From contig JAMPAU010000003.1 of NCBI GenBank assembly GCA_023667045.1, positions 62,001 to 126,000 of the forward strand: a DNA stretch of 64,000 nucleotides, given 5' to 3'. The stretch is from Ruminococcus flavefaciens (GTDB lineage: Bacteria; Bacillota; Clostridia; Oscillospirales; Ruminococcaceae). Of the stretch, positions 1 to 8,464 are shown piece by piece (position 1 is the stretch's first letter; every line of letters begins with the position of its first letter). A model generated the notes under the pieces. It worked only from the letters and a program-made list of their open reading frames with translations. It made no database searches and had not been told where the DNA came from. The position numbers and the translations under genes were made by a program.

Positions 1-1
1 G

Positions 2-2224
2 CTGACCGACATAAACAAGAATACTGTTGATTTTGTTTCAAACTATGATGACAGACTGAAAGAACCGTCTGTTTTGCCGTCACGTTTTCCTAATCTGCTT
101 GTAAACGGTTCTGTGGGCATTGCGGTTGGCATGGCTACCAACATACCGCCCCACAACTTAGGCGAGGTTATAGACGCATTGCAGACCCTTATAGACAATC
201 CCGACTGCACTCTTGAAGACCTTATGGAACACATAAAAGGTCCTGATTTCCCAACAGGTGGCATTGTCATGGGCAAAGCCGGAATACGTTCAGCATATGC
301 TACAGGACGTGGAAAAATAATACTCCGTTCACGCACTCACTTTGAGGAGATAAAGGGCAGAAACTGCATTATCATTGACGAAATACCTTTTATGCTTCGC
401 AAGGAAAGACTTCTGAAAAGCATAAGCCAAATGGCAAGAGACAAGAAAATAGAGGGTCTTTATGATTTGCGTGACGAATCTGACAAGGACGGCATGAGAG
501 TTGTCATTGAACTCAAAAGGGACGCTGTGCCGGAAATTGTTCTGAATAAACTGTTTGCACTTACACAGTTACAGGACACAGTAGGCATAATTATGCTTGC
601 TCTCGTAAACGGCGAGCCTAAAATTCTCACTCTCAAAGAGATGTTGCAGAATTATCTTGATTTTCAAGTGGAAGTAATACGCAGGCGTACAATGTTTGAT
701 TTGAAAAAGGCACTTGAAAGGTCGCATATACTTCAGGGATTTGTTTTAGCCTCAGACTATATCGATGAGGTTATTGAAATACTCCGGTCAAGCAAGACCA
801 TTGCAGAGGGCAAGCAAAACATGATGGAACGCTTTAAAGATGTTGATATTTCTGCACTGCTTGACCATGCACAATATGACTTTACCGGTCTGCATATCGA
901 AAATCAGACGGGTCTTTCTGACGAACAGGCAGAGGCTATCGTTCAGATGAAACTCGGTGCTTTGACAGGACTTGAAAGACAGAAAATTACTGACGAACTT
1001 TACGGACTTCTTACTAAAATTTCTGACTTTGAGGACATTCTCGCCGATATAAACCGTGTGTACGAAATAATCATGAATGACCTTAACGTTATCCGTAAGA
1101 AGTTCAGCGACAAGAGACGTACAGATATTGAATCAGTAAGCGGTGAAGTTGACATTGAAGACCTCATACCGCAGGAAGACTGTGTTGTTACTCTCACAAA
1201 CAATGGCTATATCAAGCGTATGCCGGTAGCCGAATACAAGACCCAGAGACGTGGCGGTCGTGGCATTACCGGAATGAAACAGCGTGAGGAAGACTTTGTT
1301 GAAGAAATGTTCATATGCGGAAGTCATGACAATATCCTGTTTATTTCGGACAAGGGCATAATGTACAAACTGAAATGCTATGAAGTTCCGGACGGCTCAA
1401 AGGCTTCACGTGGCTTCAATCTGATAAACCTCTTACCGCTTTCCGACGGCGAAAAAATAACAGCCATGATTAAAACAACTGATTTCAGCGAAGACAAGTT
1501 CATAACGATAGTTACTAAAAACGGCAAGATAAAGCGTACAAATCTTTCGCTTTATAAAAACGTCCGTAAGAATGGTCTTATTGCTATAGGTCTTGACGAG
1601 GGCGATGAGATAGCAGGCGTACGCATGACCGACGGCAAGGCTCAGATTTTCATTGCCACAAGAAACGGTATGGTTATACGCATCGAGGAAGAAAAAGGTC
1701 GCTCAATGTCACGCTCCGCACACGGCGTGAGGGCTATAAAGCTCCGTGACGGCGACTATGTTGTAGGAATGGCTCGTATCCGTGACAGTGCTTCACTGCT
1801 GACAGTAACGGAAAACGGTTACGGCAAACGCACTGAAATTGAAAACTACCGCATTCAGAACAGAGGCGGTTATGGTCTTAAAAATTACAGCGTTGATGAC
1901 ATAAAGGGTCACGTATGCGGAATAAAAATTGTTGACGAAGAAGACGATATTATTCTTGTTTCAAGTGACGGAATTATTATCAGAATCCTTGCAAGCGACG
2001 TGAGAATTATGGGAAGATATGCAAAGGGCGTACGTGTGATGAGAGTTACAGAGGGTGCAAAGGTAGTGGCTTTCACACGTGCAGAACACGACGACAACGC
2101 CGAAACAGAAAAAGTAGAACAGCTTACCGAAGAACAGGCAAGGCAGGCAGAACAGGAAGCTATGATTGAAGAACAGAATGAAATAATACCAGAAGAAAAT
2201 CCGGAGACTTCTGAAGATGAATAA
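2..2224 (+). CDS. gyrA: DNA gyrase subunit A, C-terminal part (5' end outside window)
   Basis: DNA gyrase subunit A, the DNA-cleaving and wrapping subunit that introduces negative supercoils. The frame is open from base 2, so the ATG at 74 is internal and the start and catalytic Tyr lie outside the window. Visible are the stretch RFPNLLVNGS followed by GIAVGMATNIPPHNL, the coiled-coil/tower region and a C-terminal beta-pinwheel. A GyrA box QRRGGRG near base 1250 separates it from ParC. The tail is acidic and Glu-rich. It overlaps the next gene by 8 bases (ATG at 2217), so the two are probably cotranscribed. Identity is very secure. Confidence 0.97.
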   Translation: MTDINKNTVDFVSNYDDRLKEPSVLPSRFPNLLVNGSVGIAVGMATNIPPHNLGEVIDALQTLIDNPDCTLEDLMEHIKGPDFPTGGIVMGKAGIRSAYATGRGKIILRSRTHFEEIKGRNCIIIDEIPFMLRKERLLKSISQMARDKKIEGLYDLRDESDKDGMRVVIELKRDAVPEIVLNKLFALTQLQDTVGIIMLALVNGEPKILTLKEMLQNYLDFQVEVIRRRTMFDLKKALERSHILQGFVLASDYIDEVIEILRSSKTIAEGKQNMMERFKDVDISALLDHAQYDFTGLHIENQTGLSDEQAEAIVQMKLGALTGLERQKITDELYGLLTKISDFEDILADINRVYEIIMNDLNVIRKKFSDKRRTDIESVSGEVDIEDLIPQEDCVVTLTNNGYIKRMPVAEYKTQRRGGRGITGMKQREEDFVEEMFICGSHDNILFISDKGIMYKLKCYEVPDGSKASRGFNLINLLPLSDGEKITAMIKTTDFSEDKFITIVTKNGKIKRTNLSLYKNVRKNGLIAIGLDEGDEIAGVRMTDGKAQIFIATRNGMVIRIEEEKGRSMSRSAHGVRAIKLRDGDYVVGMARIRDSASLLTVTENGYGKRTEIENYRIQNRGGYGLKNYSVDDIKGHVCGIKIVDEEDDIILVSSDGIIIRILASDVRIMGRYAKGVRVMRVTEGAKVVAFTRAEHDDNAETEKVEQLTEEQARQAEQEAMIEEQNEIIPEENPETSEDE

Positions 2225-3011
2225 GAAAATAATTCCGTTTCTTTTGGCAGGATATATTTTTCTTGAAAATAAATTAATGCTCTGTACAAGGCGTGAATAT
2301 TTCGGGGACGGAATAAAAATCGCACACATTTCAGACATTCATAAACGCAGGTTCGGGAAGAATAATTCCCGAATCTGTCGTATAATAAGCCATGAAAATC
2401 CGGATATTATATTCATAACAGGCGACCTTGTTTCACGCACTGAAACGGATTTTTCAGCAGTTGAAAAAATGCTTGAAAATCTCTGCAAAATCGCTCCGGT
2501 CTATATGATTTGCGGAAATCACGAGAGAACTCTTAAACCGGACATGAAAAAGGAATTTTTCAGAATAATAAAGCGTACTGGTGTTGTCATGCTGGCTAAT
2601 AATTCAGCGGATATAAATATCAGAGGACGGAGTTTACATATTTGCGGTCTCATGGAAAACTATAAAGTTTATAAAAACGGAAAAAGCTACAGAAATCTTT
2701 ATGAAATTATTCCGGAAGATATTAATGCACTTCTTGGAAAATGCCCCGACGGTGAGACTATACTTCTCGCACATAGTCCGTTTTTTGCAGAGGTCTATTC
2801 CCAATGGGGTGCTGAATATACTTTAAGCGGTCACGTACACGGCGGTGTTATAAGAATTTTCGGAAAGGGCATTCTTTCGCCGGAAAGAAAATTTTTTCCG
2901 CCATACTCAAAGGGCGTTTATGATGTCGGCGGAATGAGACTTCTTGTTTCCGGCGGACTTGGTAAATTCCGGCTGTTTAATCCTCCGGAAATAGTAATTT
3001 ATAATATCTGA
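2217..3011 (+). CDS. Metallophosphoesterase (YkuE/YaeI-like)
   Basis: Calcineurin-like metallophosphoesterase of 264 aa. Metal-ligand motifs are in order: HISDIH near residue 35, TGDLVS near 70, CGNHE near 100, and a C-terminal SGHVHGG. Family members with a short N-terminal hydrophobic segment (here IIPFLLAGYIFLENKLML) are membrane-associated and include UDP-diacylglucosamine or lipid phosphoesterases. The substrate cannot be told from sequence. Translation is probably coupled to gyrA through the overlapping start. It ends base-to-base with the convergent ytaF. Confidence 0.85.
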   Translation: MNKKIIPFLLAGYIFLENKLMLCTRREYFGDGIKIAHISDIHKRRFGKNNSRICRIISHENPDIIFITGDLVSRTETDFSAVEKMLENLCKIAPVYMICGNHERTLKPDMKKEFFRIIKRTGVVMLANNSADINIRGRSLHICGLMENYKVYKNGKSYRNLYEIIPEDINALLGKCPDGETILLAHSPFFAEVYSQWGAEYTLSGHVHGGVIRIFGKGILSPERKFFPPYSKGVYDVGGMRLLVSGGLGKFRLFNPPEIVIYNI

Positions 3012-3626
3012 CTATATCCCAGAAAAAGCAAAGATAATAAGCAGTACACCGCCCACCCATGAAAAGTCATGGTGCAGTGAGGAGAGTTTTTTTCCGGTGA
3101 TGTTTCCAAGAGTAATAGAAATAAGTCCGGCGATAAACGTGAAAAGAAAAGCGTAAAAGGGATTTATTCCAGCAAAGCCACTGCTCAGTCCGGTTGAGGC
3201 AGAATCAAGAGAGCTGGCAAGTGCAAGTGTTATGGCTTCTGTTGCGGAGAGTATTTTTGAGTTGTCAAAATCGGCGGTTGTTTCGTCAAGGTATAATTTC
3301 ATGACTATGCCGTATTTTCCCGACCGCACAGAAACTTCTCCCTTTTCGGAAATATGCTTTATAATACTTCGGATAATGCTCTTGAAAATCGTTATTATTC
3401 CTATTGCGGATATTACAGCAGTACCGCATACATGACATATTTCAGACGGCACGAATCTGCCAATAAAGCCGGAAAATTCAAGCGATAAACCAAGCACGCC
3501 GGCACTTATAAGGCTTATGACAGTCATTGAAAGCATCGGGATTTTTATTCCGCTGTTGCAGTATGTCGCTGAAGCAAGATATGTATCAAGGCTTACAATT
3601 ACTGCAAGAAAAATTTCGTCGTACAA
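3012..3626 (-). CDS. ytaF: Sporulation membrane protein YtaF (MntP-like)
   Basis: Polytopic membrane protein of the YtaF/MntP-like family, known from spore-forming Firmicutes. About six hydrophobic segments are visible, with the N-terminal motif AVIVSLDTYLASATY and the late motif ITLALASSLDSASTGLSSG, which are the paired Asp/Ser-rich repeats of the family. I place the start at a TTG at 3626, nine bases after a GGAGG at 3640-3636. A GTG at 3632 is only three bases from that GGAGG, and the ATG at 3686 has no ribosome site. This gives about 204 aa, normal for YtaF. Confidence 0.8.
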   Translation of the reverse strand: MYDEIFLAVIVSLDTYLASATYCNSGIKIPMLSMTVISLISAGVLGLSLEFSGFIGRFVPSEICHVCGTAVISAIGIITIFKSIIRSIIKHISEKGEVSVRSGKYGIVMKLYLDETTADFDNSKILSATEAITLALASSLDSASTGLSSGFAGINPFYAFLFTFIAGLISITLGNITGKKLSSLHHDFSWVGGVLLIIFAFSGI

Positions 3627-3723
3627 TTTCACACACCTCCCGACGTATAATATGCAGAAAATGCATAAAATGTCAAAGGAATGCATATAGCGGAGAATCT
3701 TAATATTCGGCTAAAAAAATATA

Positions 3724-3751
3724 TTGACTTTTTCTGTAATTATGATATAAT
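3724..3751 (+). promoter_or_regulatory. Promoter of the TIM-barrel isomerase gene
   Basis: TTGACT at 3724-3729 and TATAAT at 3746-3751 with a 16-base spacer. It lies inside the longest possible reading frame (from 3681), which argues that translation starts downstream at the TTG at 3813. Confidence 0.7.
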
Positions 3752-3812
3752 TATTAATAATAACTTTCCGTATTATGCGGATAAGTTTATTTTTCAGAAA
3801 GGGGATTTTATT

Positions 3813-4616
3813 TTGATTGCCGGAGTTTCAACCGCCTGTCTCTATCCGCAGGCACTTGAGGAAAGCCTTTACGACCTCGCTGTAAACGGCGTTTCCTGTA
3901 CAGAAATATTCATAAACACCCATTCTGAACTGAAAAAGAGTTTTGCACATAATATTTCACAGATACTGAAAAGATTTGACGTGAAATGCGTTTCGGTACA
4001 CCCTTTTACCTGTGAAATGGAAACAATGATGTTTTTTTCCGACTATGAAAGACGAGTGGAAGATATTCTTGAATATTATAAATTATATTTTGATTTCATG
4101 AATACAGTCGGAGCGGATATTTTTGTTTTTCACGGCGGTAAAATAGGTTCGGGTAAAAATAAGGATTTTTATTGTGAGCGTTACAGCAGACTGTGGAGAC
4201 TTGGCAGAGAGTACGGCATAAAAGTAGCCCTTGAAAACGTTTCACGCTGTCAGAGTGCGTCGTCTGCTTTTGTGAGGGATATATCAAATATGCTCGGAAA
4301 TGAATTTGCATTTGTGCTTGATACAAAACAGGCTGTCCGTGCAGGTGAAAATCCAATGAATTTTGTTGAGACTGTCGGAAAGAGTACCGTCCATGTGCAT
4401 ATAAGCGATTCCGGAGAATACGGCGACTGTCTGCCAATAGGAAAAGGGCGTTTTATGTTCAGACCTTTTTTTGAAAAGCTTAATTCATTCAGTCCGGAAT
4501 GCAGTGTGATACTTGAACTTTACCGGAGCAGTTTCGGCGGTATAGGCGAGCTTGTTTCGTCATACAACGTACTGGAAAAAATGCTTGAACCATACAGCAA
4601 GGAGTGTAAGATATGA
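3813..4616 (+). CDS. Sugar phosphate isomerase/epimerase-like TIM-barrel protein
   Basis: AP_endonuc_2/xylose-isomerase-like TIM barrel, 267 aa from the TTG start. That start follows AAAGGGG by eight bases and lies downstream of a clear promoter. Motifs include AGVSTACLYP at the N-terminus, VFHGGKIGSG, VALENVSRC and FVLDTKQAVRAGENP, then HVHISD, which carry the metal ligands of this superfamily. It likely acts on a small sugar or sugar phosphate in the cytoplasm. The specific substrate is unknown. The stop overlaps the nrdR start (ATGA), so the two are translationally coupled. Confidence 0.8.
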   Translation: MIAGVSTACLYPQALEESLYDLAVNGVSCTEIFINTHSELKKSFAHNISQILKRFDVKCVSVHPFTCEMETMMFFSDYERRVEDILEYYKLYFDFMNTVGADIFVFHGGKIGSGKNKDFYCERYSRLWRLGREYGIKVALENVSRCQSASSAFVRDISNMLGNEFAFVLDTKQAVRAGENPMNFVETVGKSTVHVHISDSGEYGDCLPIGKGRFMFRPFFEKLNSFSPECSVILELYRSSFGGIGELVSSYNVLEKMLEPYSKECKI

Positions 4617-5056
4617 AATGTCCTTTTTGTGGATTTGATGATTCAAAAGTAACGGATTCCCGACCGTCAGACGAAAAAATACGCAGACGCAGGGAATGTA
4701 TGAAATGCAAGGGCAGATTCACGACGTATGAAGTTGTTGAGCTTCCTCTGCTTATGGTCGAAAAGCGTGATGGTACGTATGAAACTTTTGACCGCAGTAA
4801 ACTTATAAAGGGAATTTTTACGGCAATAAAAAAACGACCTGTCACTATAGGACAGGTTTCAGAAATTGCAGACTATATTGAAAATTATTACGCAAATGCA
4901 TTAAAGACCGTTGCACCGTCAAGGGAAATAGGCGAAATAGTTCTTGAAAAACTCAGAGAGATTGACCCCATATCATACATAAGGTTTGCTTCTGTGTATA
5001 AGGATTTCACGGATATAGAGAGTTTTGTTGCTGCTATAAGCGAATTTGAAACTTAA
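4613..5056 (+). CDS. nrdR: Transcriptional repressor NrdR
   Basis: NrdR, the nucleotide-sensing repressor of ribonucleotide reductase operons, 147 aa, which is the family length. The N-terminal zinc ribbon is intact (MKCPFCG and CMKCKGRFTTYE, four Cys), followed by the ATP-cone domain beginning LPLLMVEKRDGTYETFDRSK and ending in SFVAAI. It overlaps the preceding isomerase gene by four bases. No nrd genes are in the window. Confidence 0.95.
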   Translation: MKCPFCGFDDSKVTDSRPSDEKIRRRRECMKCKGRFTTYEVVELPLLMVEKRDGTYETFDRSKLIKGIFTAIKKRPVTIGQVSEIADYIENYYANALKTVAPSREIGEIVLEKLREIDPISYIRFASVYKDFTDIESFVAAISEFET

Positions 5057-5342
5057 CCCACCGGCTTTAGACGGTAGATTAAGGTTGACAAAACAAAAAA
5101 TGTGATATTAATATTTTTATATTAATTTTGTATGAATAAAGTGCAGTCAGGATATTGTGCTTTTTCGTGTGCCTGTGCTACAAAAGAAGCGAAAACCAAG
5201 CCGTTGGTGCAGACAATACAGAAAATAACATATCAACAAACAAATTAGGGCAGGAACTGTCCGAATTTACGCCTGTGGAGATAGTAGGTTACGAGGTCGC
5301 TGAAACAGGAAGCCCATTAGCTTTAGACAATGGGTAGCTCAC
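5057..5342 (+). mobile_element. IS200/IS605-type (TnpB) element remnant
   Basis: Two related hairpins with the shared loop GCTTTAGA bound this gene-free stretch. One is at 5060-5075 (ACCG/CGGT arms), just after nrdR. The other is at 5313-5334 (CCCATT/AATGGG arms) followed by TAGCTCAC. This resembles right-end hairpins of IS605-family elements. The reading frame between them looks like the last ~50 residues of a TnpB. No transposase core remains. The right end abuts the ribosome site of the next gene. Confidence 0.5.
5155..5337 (+). pseudogene. TnpB C-terminal fragment
   Basis: A 60-codon frame whose end reads KLGQELSEFTPVEIVGYEV and then runs into the element's terminal hairpin. I recall this as the usual low-conservation tail of IS605-family TnpB proteins in Clostridia. 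The RuvC and zinc-ribbon parts are absent, so no nuclease can be made. In intact elements this stretch also encodes the reRNA/omegaRNA scaffold. The assignment rests on recall of the tail and the hairpin. Confidence 0.4.
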
Positions 5343-5358
5343 AAGGGAGAATGATTTT

Positions 5359-5742
5359 ATGAATATTGATAAAATTCTTGATAACTTCAATGACGAAAAA
5401 ACCGCCTGTACATTTAGGGCAGAAGAAGTGCAGAAAAATCTTGTACAGGCAGTGCTTCCTTACTTGATTCCTCTTTTGTTTTTTCTTCCGCTGATAGCAG
5501 ACAAGGAAAAAAGGTCGGAATTTTGTAGATTTCATGCAAATCAGCAGTTTACATGGTTTCTTGTAACGGTTGTTCTCGGAATAATTGAAAACATAATCGG
5601 AATAATTCCCATTTTGGGCGGTATTGTAAACGCTGTAATCAATATTGCAGAGTTAGTAATTGCGGTTGCTCTCATGTACGGTGCTTCAAAGGGCAAGGCT
5701 CTCAGACTTCCTTTTGTGGGCGAAATGATAAATATATTCTAA
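5359..5742 (+). CDS. Small membrane protein, DUF4870/Tic20-like
   Basis: A 127-aa protein with three hydrophobic helices (LPYLIPLLFFLPLI, WFLVTVVLGIIENIIGIIPIL, NAVINIAELVIAVALMYGA). The motif CRFHANQQFTWFL is typical of DUF4870 family proteins (HANQ/HAKQ after the first hairpin). Function is unknown. Its RBS (GGGAGAATGATTTT) directly follows the IS605 remnant, so the element end may have supplied its 5' leader. It overlaps the 3' end of the convergent DUF4830 gene by four bases. Confidence 0.75.
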   Translation: MNIDKILDNFNDEKTACTFRAEEVQKNLVQAVLPYLIPLLFFLPLIADKEKRSEFCRFHANQQFTWFLVTVVLGIIENIIGIIPILGGIVNAVINIAELVIAVALMYGASKGKALRLPFVGEMINIF

Positions 5743-6170
5743 CTCACAGAAAGACGTATGCTTCCGCCGTCCTCGCTGTAAACCATTGAGGCTATTGCCG
5801 TATCCTCGCATACAATCAACTCAGCAAGCATTTTCTTGTTTTCTGGACTGTAGTTGCGGACTTCATAGACGTAAAGACGTGCATTTTTTCCGGCGTGTTC
5901 ACGCAGTGGCAGACCTTGTTTGTCCTGAATGACTGCATATTCTTCATACGCCTCTGAAAATTCCGACGGTATGACTATGTCTTTTCCGGCTATTTCCTCG
6001 ACTTCCCAGCCGTGCGATGCGAAATAATCTGTACGTTCATTTTGATTTGAGACGGAAATTATTTCAGTATCTGGAACTTCCGGCTTTTCGTTTTTTTCCG
6101 GAATGAAAAATATAACCGCATATATTGCAACGGCTGTCAGTGAGAGAAAAAATATTTTCTTTTTTTTCAT
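5739..6170 (-). CDS. DUF4830 domain-containing membrane-anchored protein
   Basis: A 143-aa protein with one N-terminal membrane anchor (KIFFLSLTAVAIYAVIFFI) and an extracytoplasmic domain that begins RTDYFASHGWEVEE. That phrase and the following pattern FSEAYEEYAVIQDKQGLPL are characteristic of DUF4830, a small Firmicutes-specific domain of unknown role. The start follows GGAGG(TTT) with ATG at 6170. It is convergent with the DUF4870 gene. Confidence 0.75.
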   Translation of the reverse strand: MKKKKIFFLSLTAVAIYAVIFFIPEKNEKPEVPDTEIISVSNQNERTDYFASHGWEVEEIAGKDIVIPSEFSEAYEEYAVIQDKQGLPLREHAGKNARLYVYEVRNYSPENKKMLAELIVCEDTAIASMVYSEDGGSIRLSVS

Positions 6171-6217
6171 GTATGTAAACCTCCGTATAAAATATTTAAA
6201 CAGGTGAAAATAATTAA

Positions 6218-6303
6218 GAATTAAAAATGCATAATTAAGAATTGGAAGTTTTGAATTAATAATAATTATGCATTATGAATTATGCATTATGCATTGCATT
6301 ACT
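6218..6303. repeat. AT-rich repeat of ATTATGCATTATGAATT-type units
   Basis: Short near-repeats of TTAAGAATTAAAAATGCATAA and ATTATGCATTATGAATTATG alternate in both orientations, so the stretch can fold on itself. The form is like small interspersed repeats in Clostridia. A single related stretch (TTAATAATTCTTGATTCATAA) lies near 16690. Confidence 0.5.
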
Positions 6304-6318
6304 TCGGAAGGTGAAAAT

Positions 6319-7104
6319 ATGACCCCTATAAGACTTGATAAATTTATTTCTGAACGCACTGAATATTCAAGAAGTCAGATAAAACAGCTTGTCAGCAGAA
6401 AATCGGTGACTGTGGACGGACAGGTTATCAAAAATTCTGACATGAAAATAAATCCCGATACCGCAAAGGTTACTGTAAACGGCAATGAAATACGCACGGA
6501 GCGTTACAGGTATATTCTGCTTAACAAGCCGGAGGGTTATGTCTGCTCTACGTCAGACAATGACGGCGAAAGCGTTATGAATCTTATCCCCGAAAACATG
6601 AGAACAAAAAATATGTTCCCTGCCGGTAGACTTGATAAAGATTCTTTAGGGGCTTTGTTAATCACCGACGACGGCGACCTTGCACACCGTATTCTCTCCC
6701 CTAAACGTCACATCTCAAAAATCTATATTGTGAAACTTGACAGACCCTTTAAAAGTGAATATATTAACTTATTCAAAAATGGTTTAGAATTAGGCAACGG
6801 AGAGGTGTGTCTTCCGGCAGATGTTAGTATGTGCAAAACGTCCGAAAAACTGGCTTTTATACAGCTTTTTGAAGGAAAATATCATCAGATAAAAAGAATG
6901 TTTTCAGCTGTCGGAAATCATGTCGAAGTTTTGATGAGAGTTTCACTCGGAAGTCTGATTTTGCCCGAAACACTGGGATTTGGAGAGTGTATGGAATTAT
7001 TGCACAAAGATGTGGAAAACTTATTTTTACCCCTTGATTTTAACGGTTTTTGCCGTGATTTTTCCGGCATTTTTTCGTCAAATCTCATAAACAAACGCCC
7101 TTAA
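6319..7104 (+). CDS. RsuA/RluB-type pseudouridine synthase
   Basis: Cytoplasmic rRNA pseudouridine synthase, 261 aa. An N-terminal S4 RNA-binding domain starts RLDKFISERTEYSRSQIKQL. The catalytic domain carries the Asp motif GRLDKDSLG (usual form GRLDxxTxG), followed by LLITDDGDLAHRI and the late motif EGKYHQIKRMF. I start at the ATG at 6319, which has GGAAGGTGAAAAT before it. The in-frame ATG at 6268 lies in the repeat and has no RBS. RsuA (16S) and RluB (23S) members cannot be told apart here. Confidence 0.85.
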   Translation: MTPIRLDKFISERTEYSRSQIKQLVSRKSVTVDGQVIKNSDMKINPDTAKVTVNGNEIRTERYRYILLNKPEGYVCSTSDNDGESVMNLIPENMRTKNMFPAGRLDKDSLGALLITDDGDLAHRILSPKRHISKIYIVKLDRPFKSEYINLFKNGLELGNGEVCLPADVSMCKTSEKLAFIQLFEGKYHQIKRMFSAVGNHVEVLMRVSLGSLILPETLGFGECMELLHKDVENLFLPLDFNGFCRDFSGIFSSNLINKRP

Positions 7105-7122
7105 CTTTGGCAATTTAACATC

Positions 7123-7151
7123 TTGAAAAATTTTGAAAAGTTTGGTATTAT
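7123..7151 (+). promoter_or_regulatory. Promoter of the sugar ABC ATPase gene
   Basis: TTGAAA at 7123-7128 and TATTAT at 7146-7151, spacer 17 bases, about 65 bases upstream of the start codon. It implies a monocistronic ATPase transcript. Confidence 0.5.
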
Positions 7152-7216
7152 ATTATTATAGTCGATATTGTGGTTGCGTGTCGGCAAAAAAATTTTGAAT
7201 TGGAGGACTGAATTAA

Positions 7217-8344
7217 ATGGCAGGTTTGAACCTTAAACACATAAAGAAAATTTATCCGGGCAACGTAGAAGCTGTTCATGATACAACATTCGACATAAGA
7301 GACAAGGAATTTATCGTATTCGTAGGACCTTCGGGTTGTGGTAAGTCTACTACTCTCCGTATGATTGCTGGTCTTGAAGAAATCTCAGAAGGTGAGCTTT
7401 ATATAGGCGACCGTCTTGTAAATGATATTGCTCCTAAGGACAGAGATATTGCGATGGTTTTCCAGAACTACGCTCTCTATCCGCATATGACAGTTTTTGA
7501 AAATATGGCTTTCGGTCTTAAGCTCCGTAAAGTTCCTAAGGACGAAATTGAAAGAAAAGTTAATGAGGCTGCTAAGATTCTTGACCTTACACATCTTCTC
7601 GACAGAAAGCCGAGAGCTATGTCTGGTGGTCAGTGTCAGCGTGTGGCACTCGGTCGTGCTATCGTTCGTTCACCTAAGGTATTCCTCCTTGACGAGCCTC
7701 TTTCAAACCTTGATGCTAAACTCCGTGCTCAGATGAGAACTGAAATCTCTAAAATCCACAAGAAGCTCGGTACAACATTCATTTACGTTACTCATGACCA
7801 GACAGAAGCTATGACCATGGGCGACAGAATCGTTTGTATGAAAGACGGCTGGGTTCAGCAGATTGATACTCCTCAGAAACTGTATGATGAGCCTGTTAAC
7901 AAGTTCGTTGCAGGATTCCTTGGTTCACCTATGATGAACTTCATTGACGCTACTCTCAAGTATGAAAGAGAATACGACCAGTTTATTGTTGAATTTGGTT
8001 CAGCAAGAAACAAGTTTGAGGTTATCGTTCCCGAATCAAAGGTTACTCCTGAGCTTCAGGGATATGTAGGCAAGGAAATTGTTCTCGGCGTACGTCCGGA
8101 AAGCATTCACGATGAAGAAATGTATCTTTCTAACGCTACAACAGGTATTATCACTTGTCAGGTAGAAATTACTGAAATGATGGGTGCTGAAATCTATCTG
8201 TACCTCTTATGCGAGGGTATTCCGCTTACTGCTCGTGTAAGCTCAAGGTCTACTGTAAGGGCTGGCGATGAAGTAAGAGTAGCTATCGACCCTAACAGAA
8301 TCCATATCTTCGACAAGGAAACAGAAAAGACTATTGTAAACTAA
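7217..8344 (+). CDS. CUT1-type sugar ABC transporter ATP-binding protein (MsmX/UgpC family)
   Basis: ATP-hydrolysing subunit of carbohydrate importers, 375 aa. Walker A GPSGCGKS is at 37-44, the Q-loop VFQNYALYPHM near 81-91, the signature MSGGQ at 135-139 (Met instead of the usual Leu), Walker B FLLDEP at 156-161 and the switch His in THDQTEAMTM. A C-terminal MalK/OB-type regulatory region follows. No permease or binding protein is adjacent. Like MsmX of Bacillus, it may therefore energise several importers encoded elsewhere (inference). RBS GGAGG lies upstream. Confidence 0.93.
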   Translation: MAGLNLKHIKKIYPGNVEAVHDTTFDIRDKEFIVFVGPSGCGKSTTLRMIAGLEEISEGELYIGDRLVNDIAPKDRDIAMVFQNYALYPHMTVFENMAFGLKLRKVPKDEIERKVNEAAKILDLTHLLDRKPRAMSGGQCQRVALGRAIVRSPKVFLLDEPLSNLDAKLRAQMRTEISKIHKKLGTTFIYVTHDQTEAMTMGDRIVCMKDGWVQQIDTPQKLYDEPVNKFVAGFLGSPMMNFIDATLKYEREYDQFIVEFGSARNKFEVIVPESKVTPELQGYVGKEIVLGVRPESIHDEEMYLSNATTGIITCQVEITEMMGAEIYLYLLCEGIPLTARVSSRSTVRAGDEVRVAIDPNRIHIFDKETEKTIVN

Positions 8345-8410
8345 TAACAATCTTTTTCATATTTATCCTTTCTTTCTTTTGTATACCCTGTTTTCAGACG
8401 GGTACACACG

Positions 8411-8442
8411 AAAAACCGCAGTGAAATATCTGCGGTTTTTTG
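8411..8442 (+). terminator. Rho-independent terminator after the ABC ATPase
   Basis: AAAAACCGCA / TGCGGTTTTT stem around an 8-12 base loop, then T-run. It lies between the ATPase and the dipeptidase genes. Confidence 0.85.
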
Positions 8443-8464
8443 TATCTTATCTGGAGGTATTATT

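Noticed and set aside
2..73. parC instead of gyrA
   Set aside because: GyrA box QRRGGRG is present and the C-terminal pinwheel is complete.
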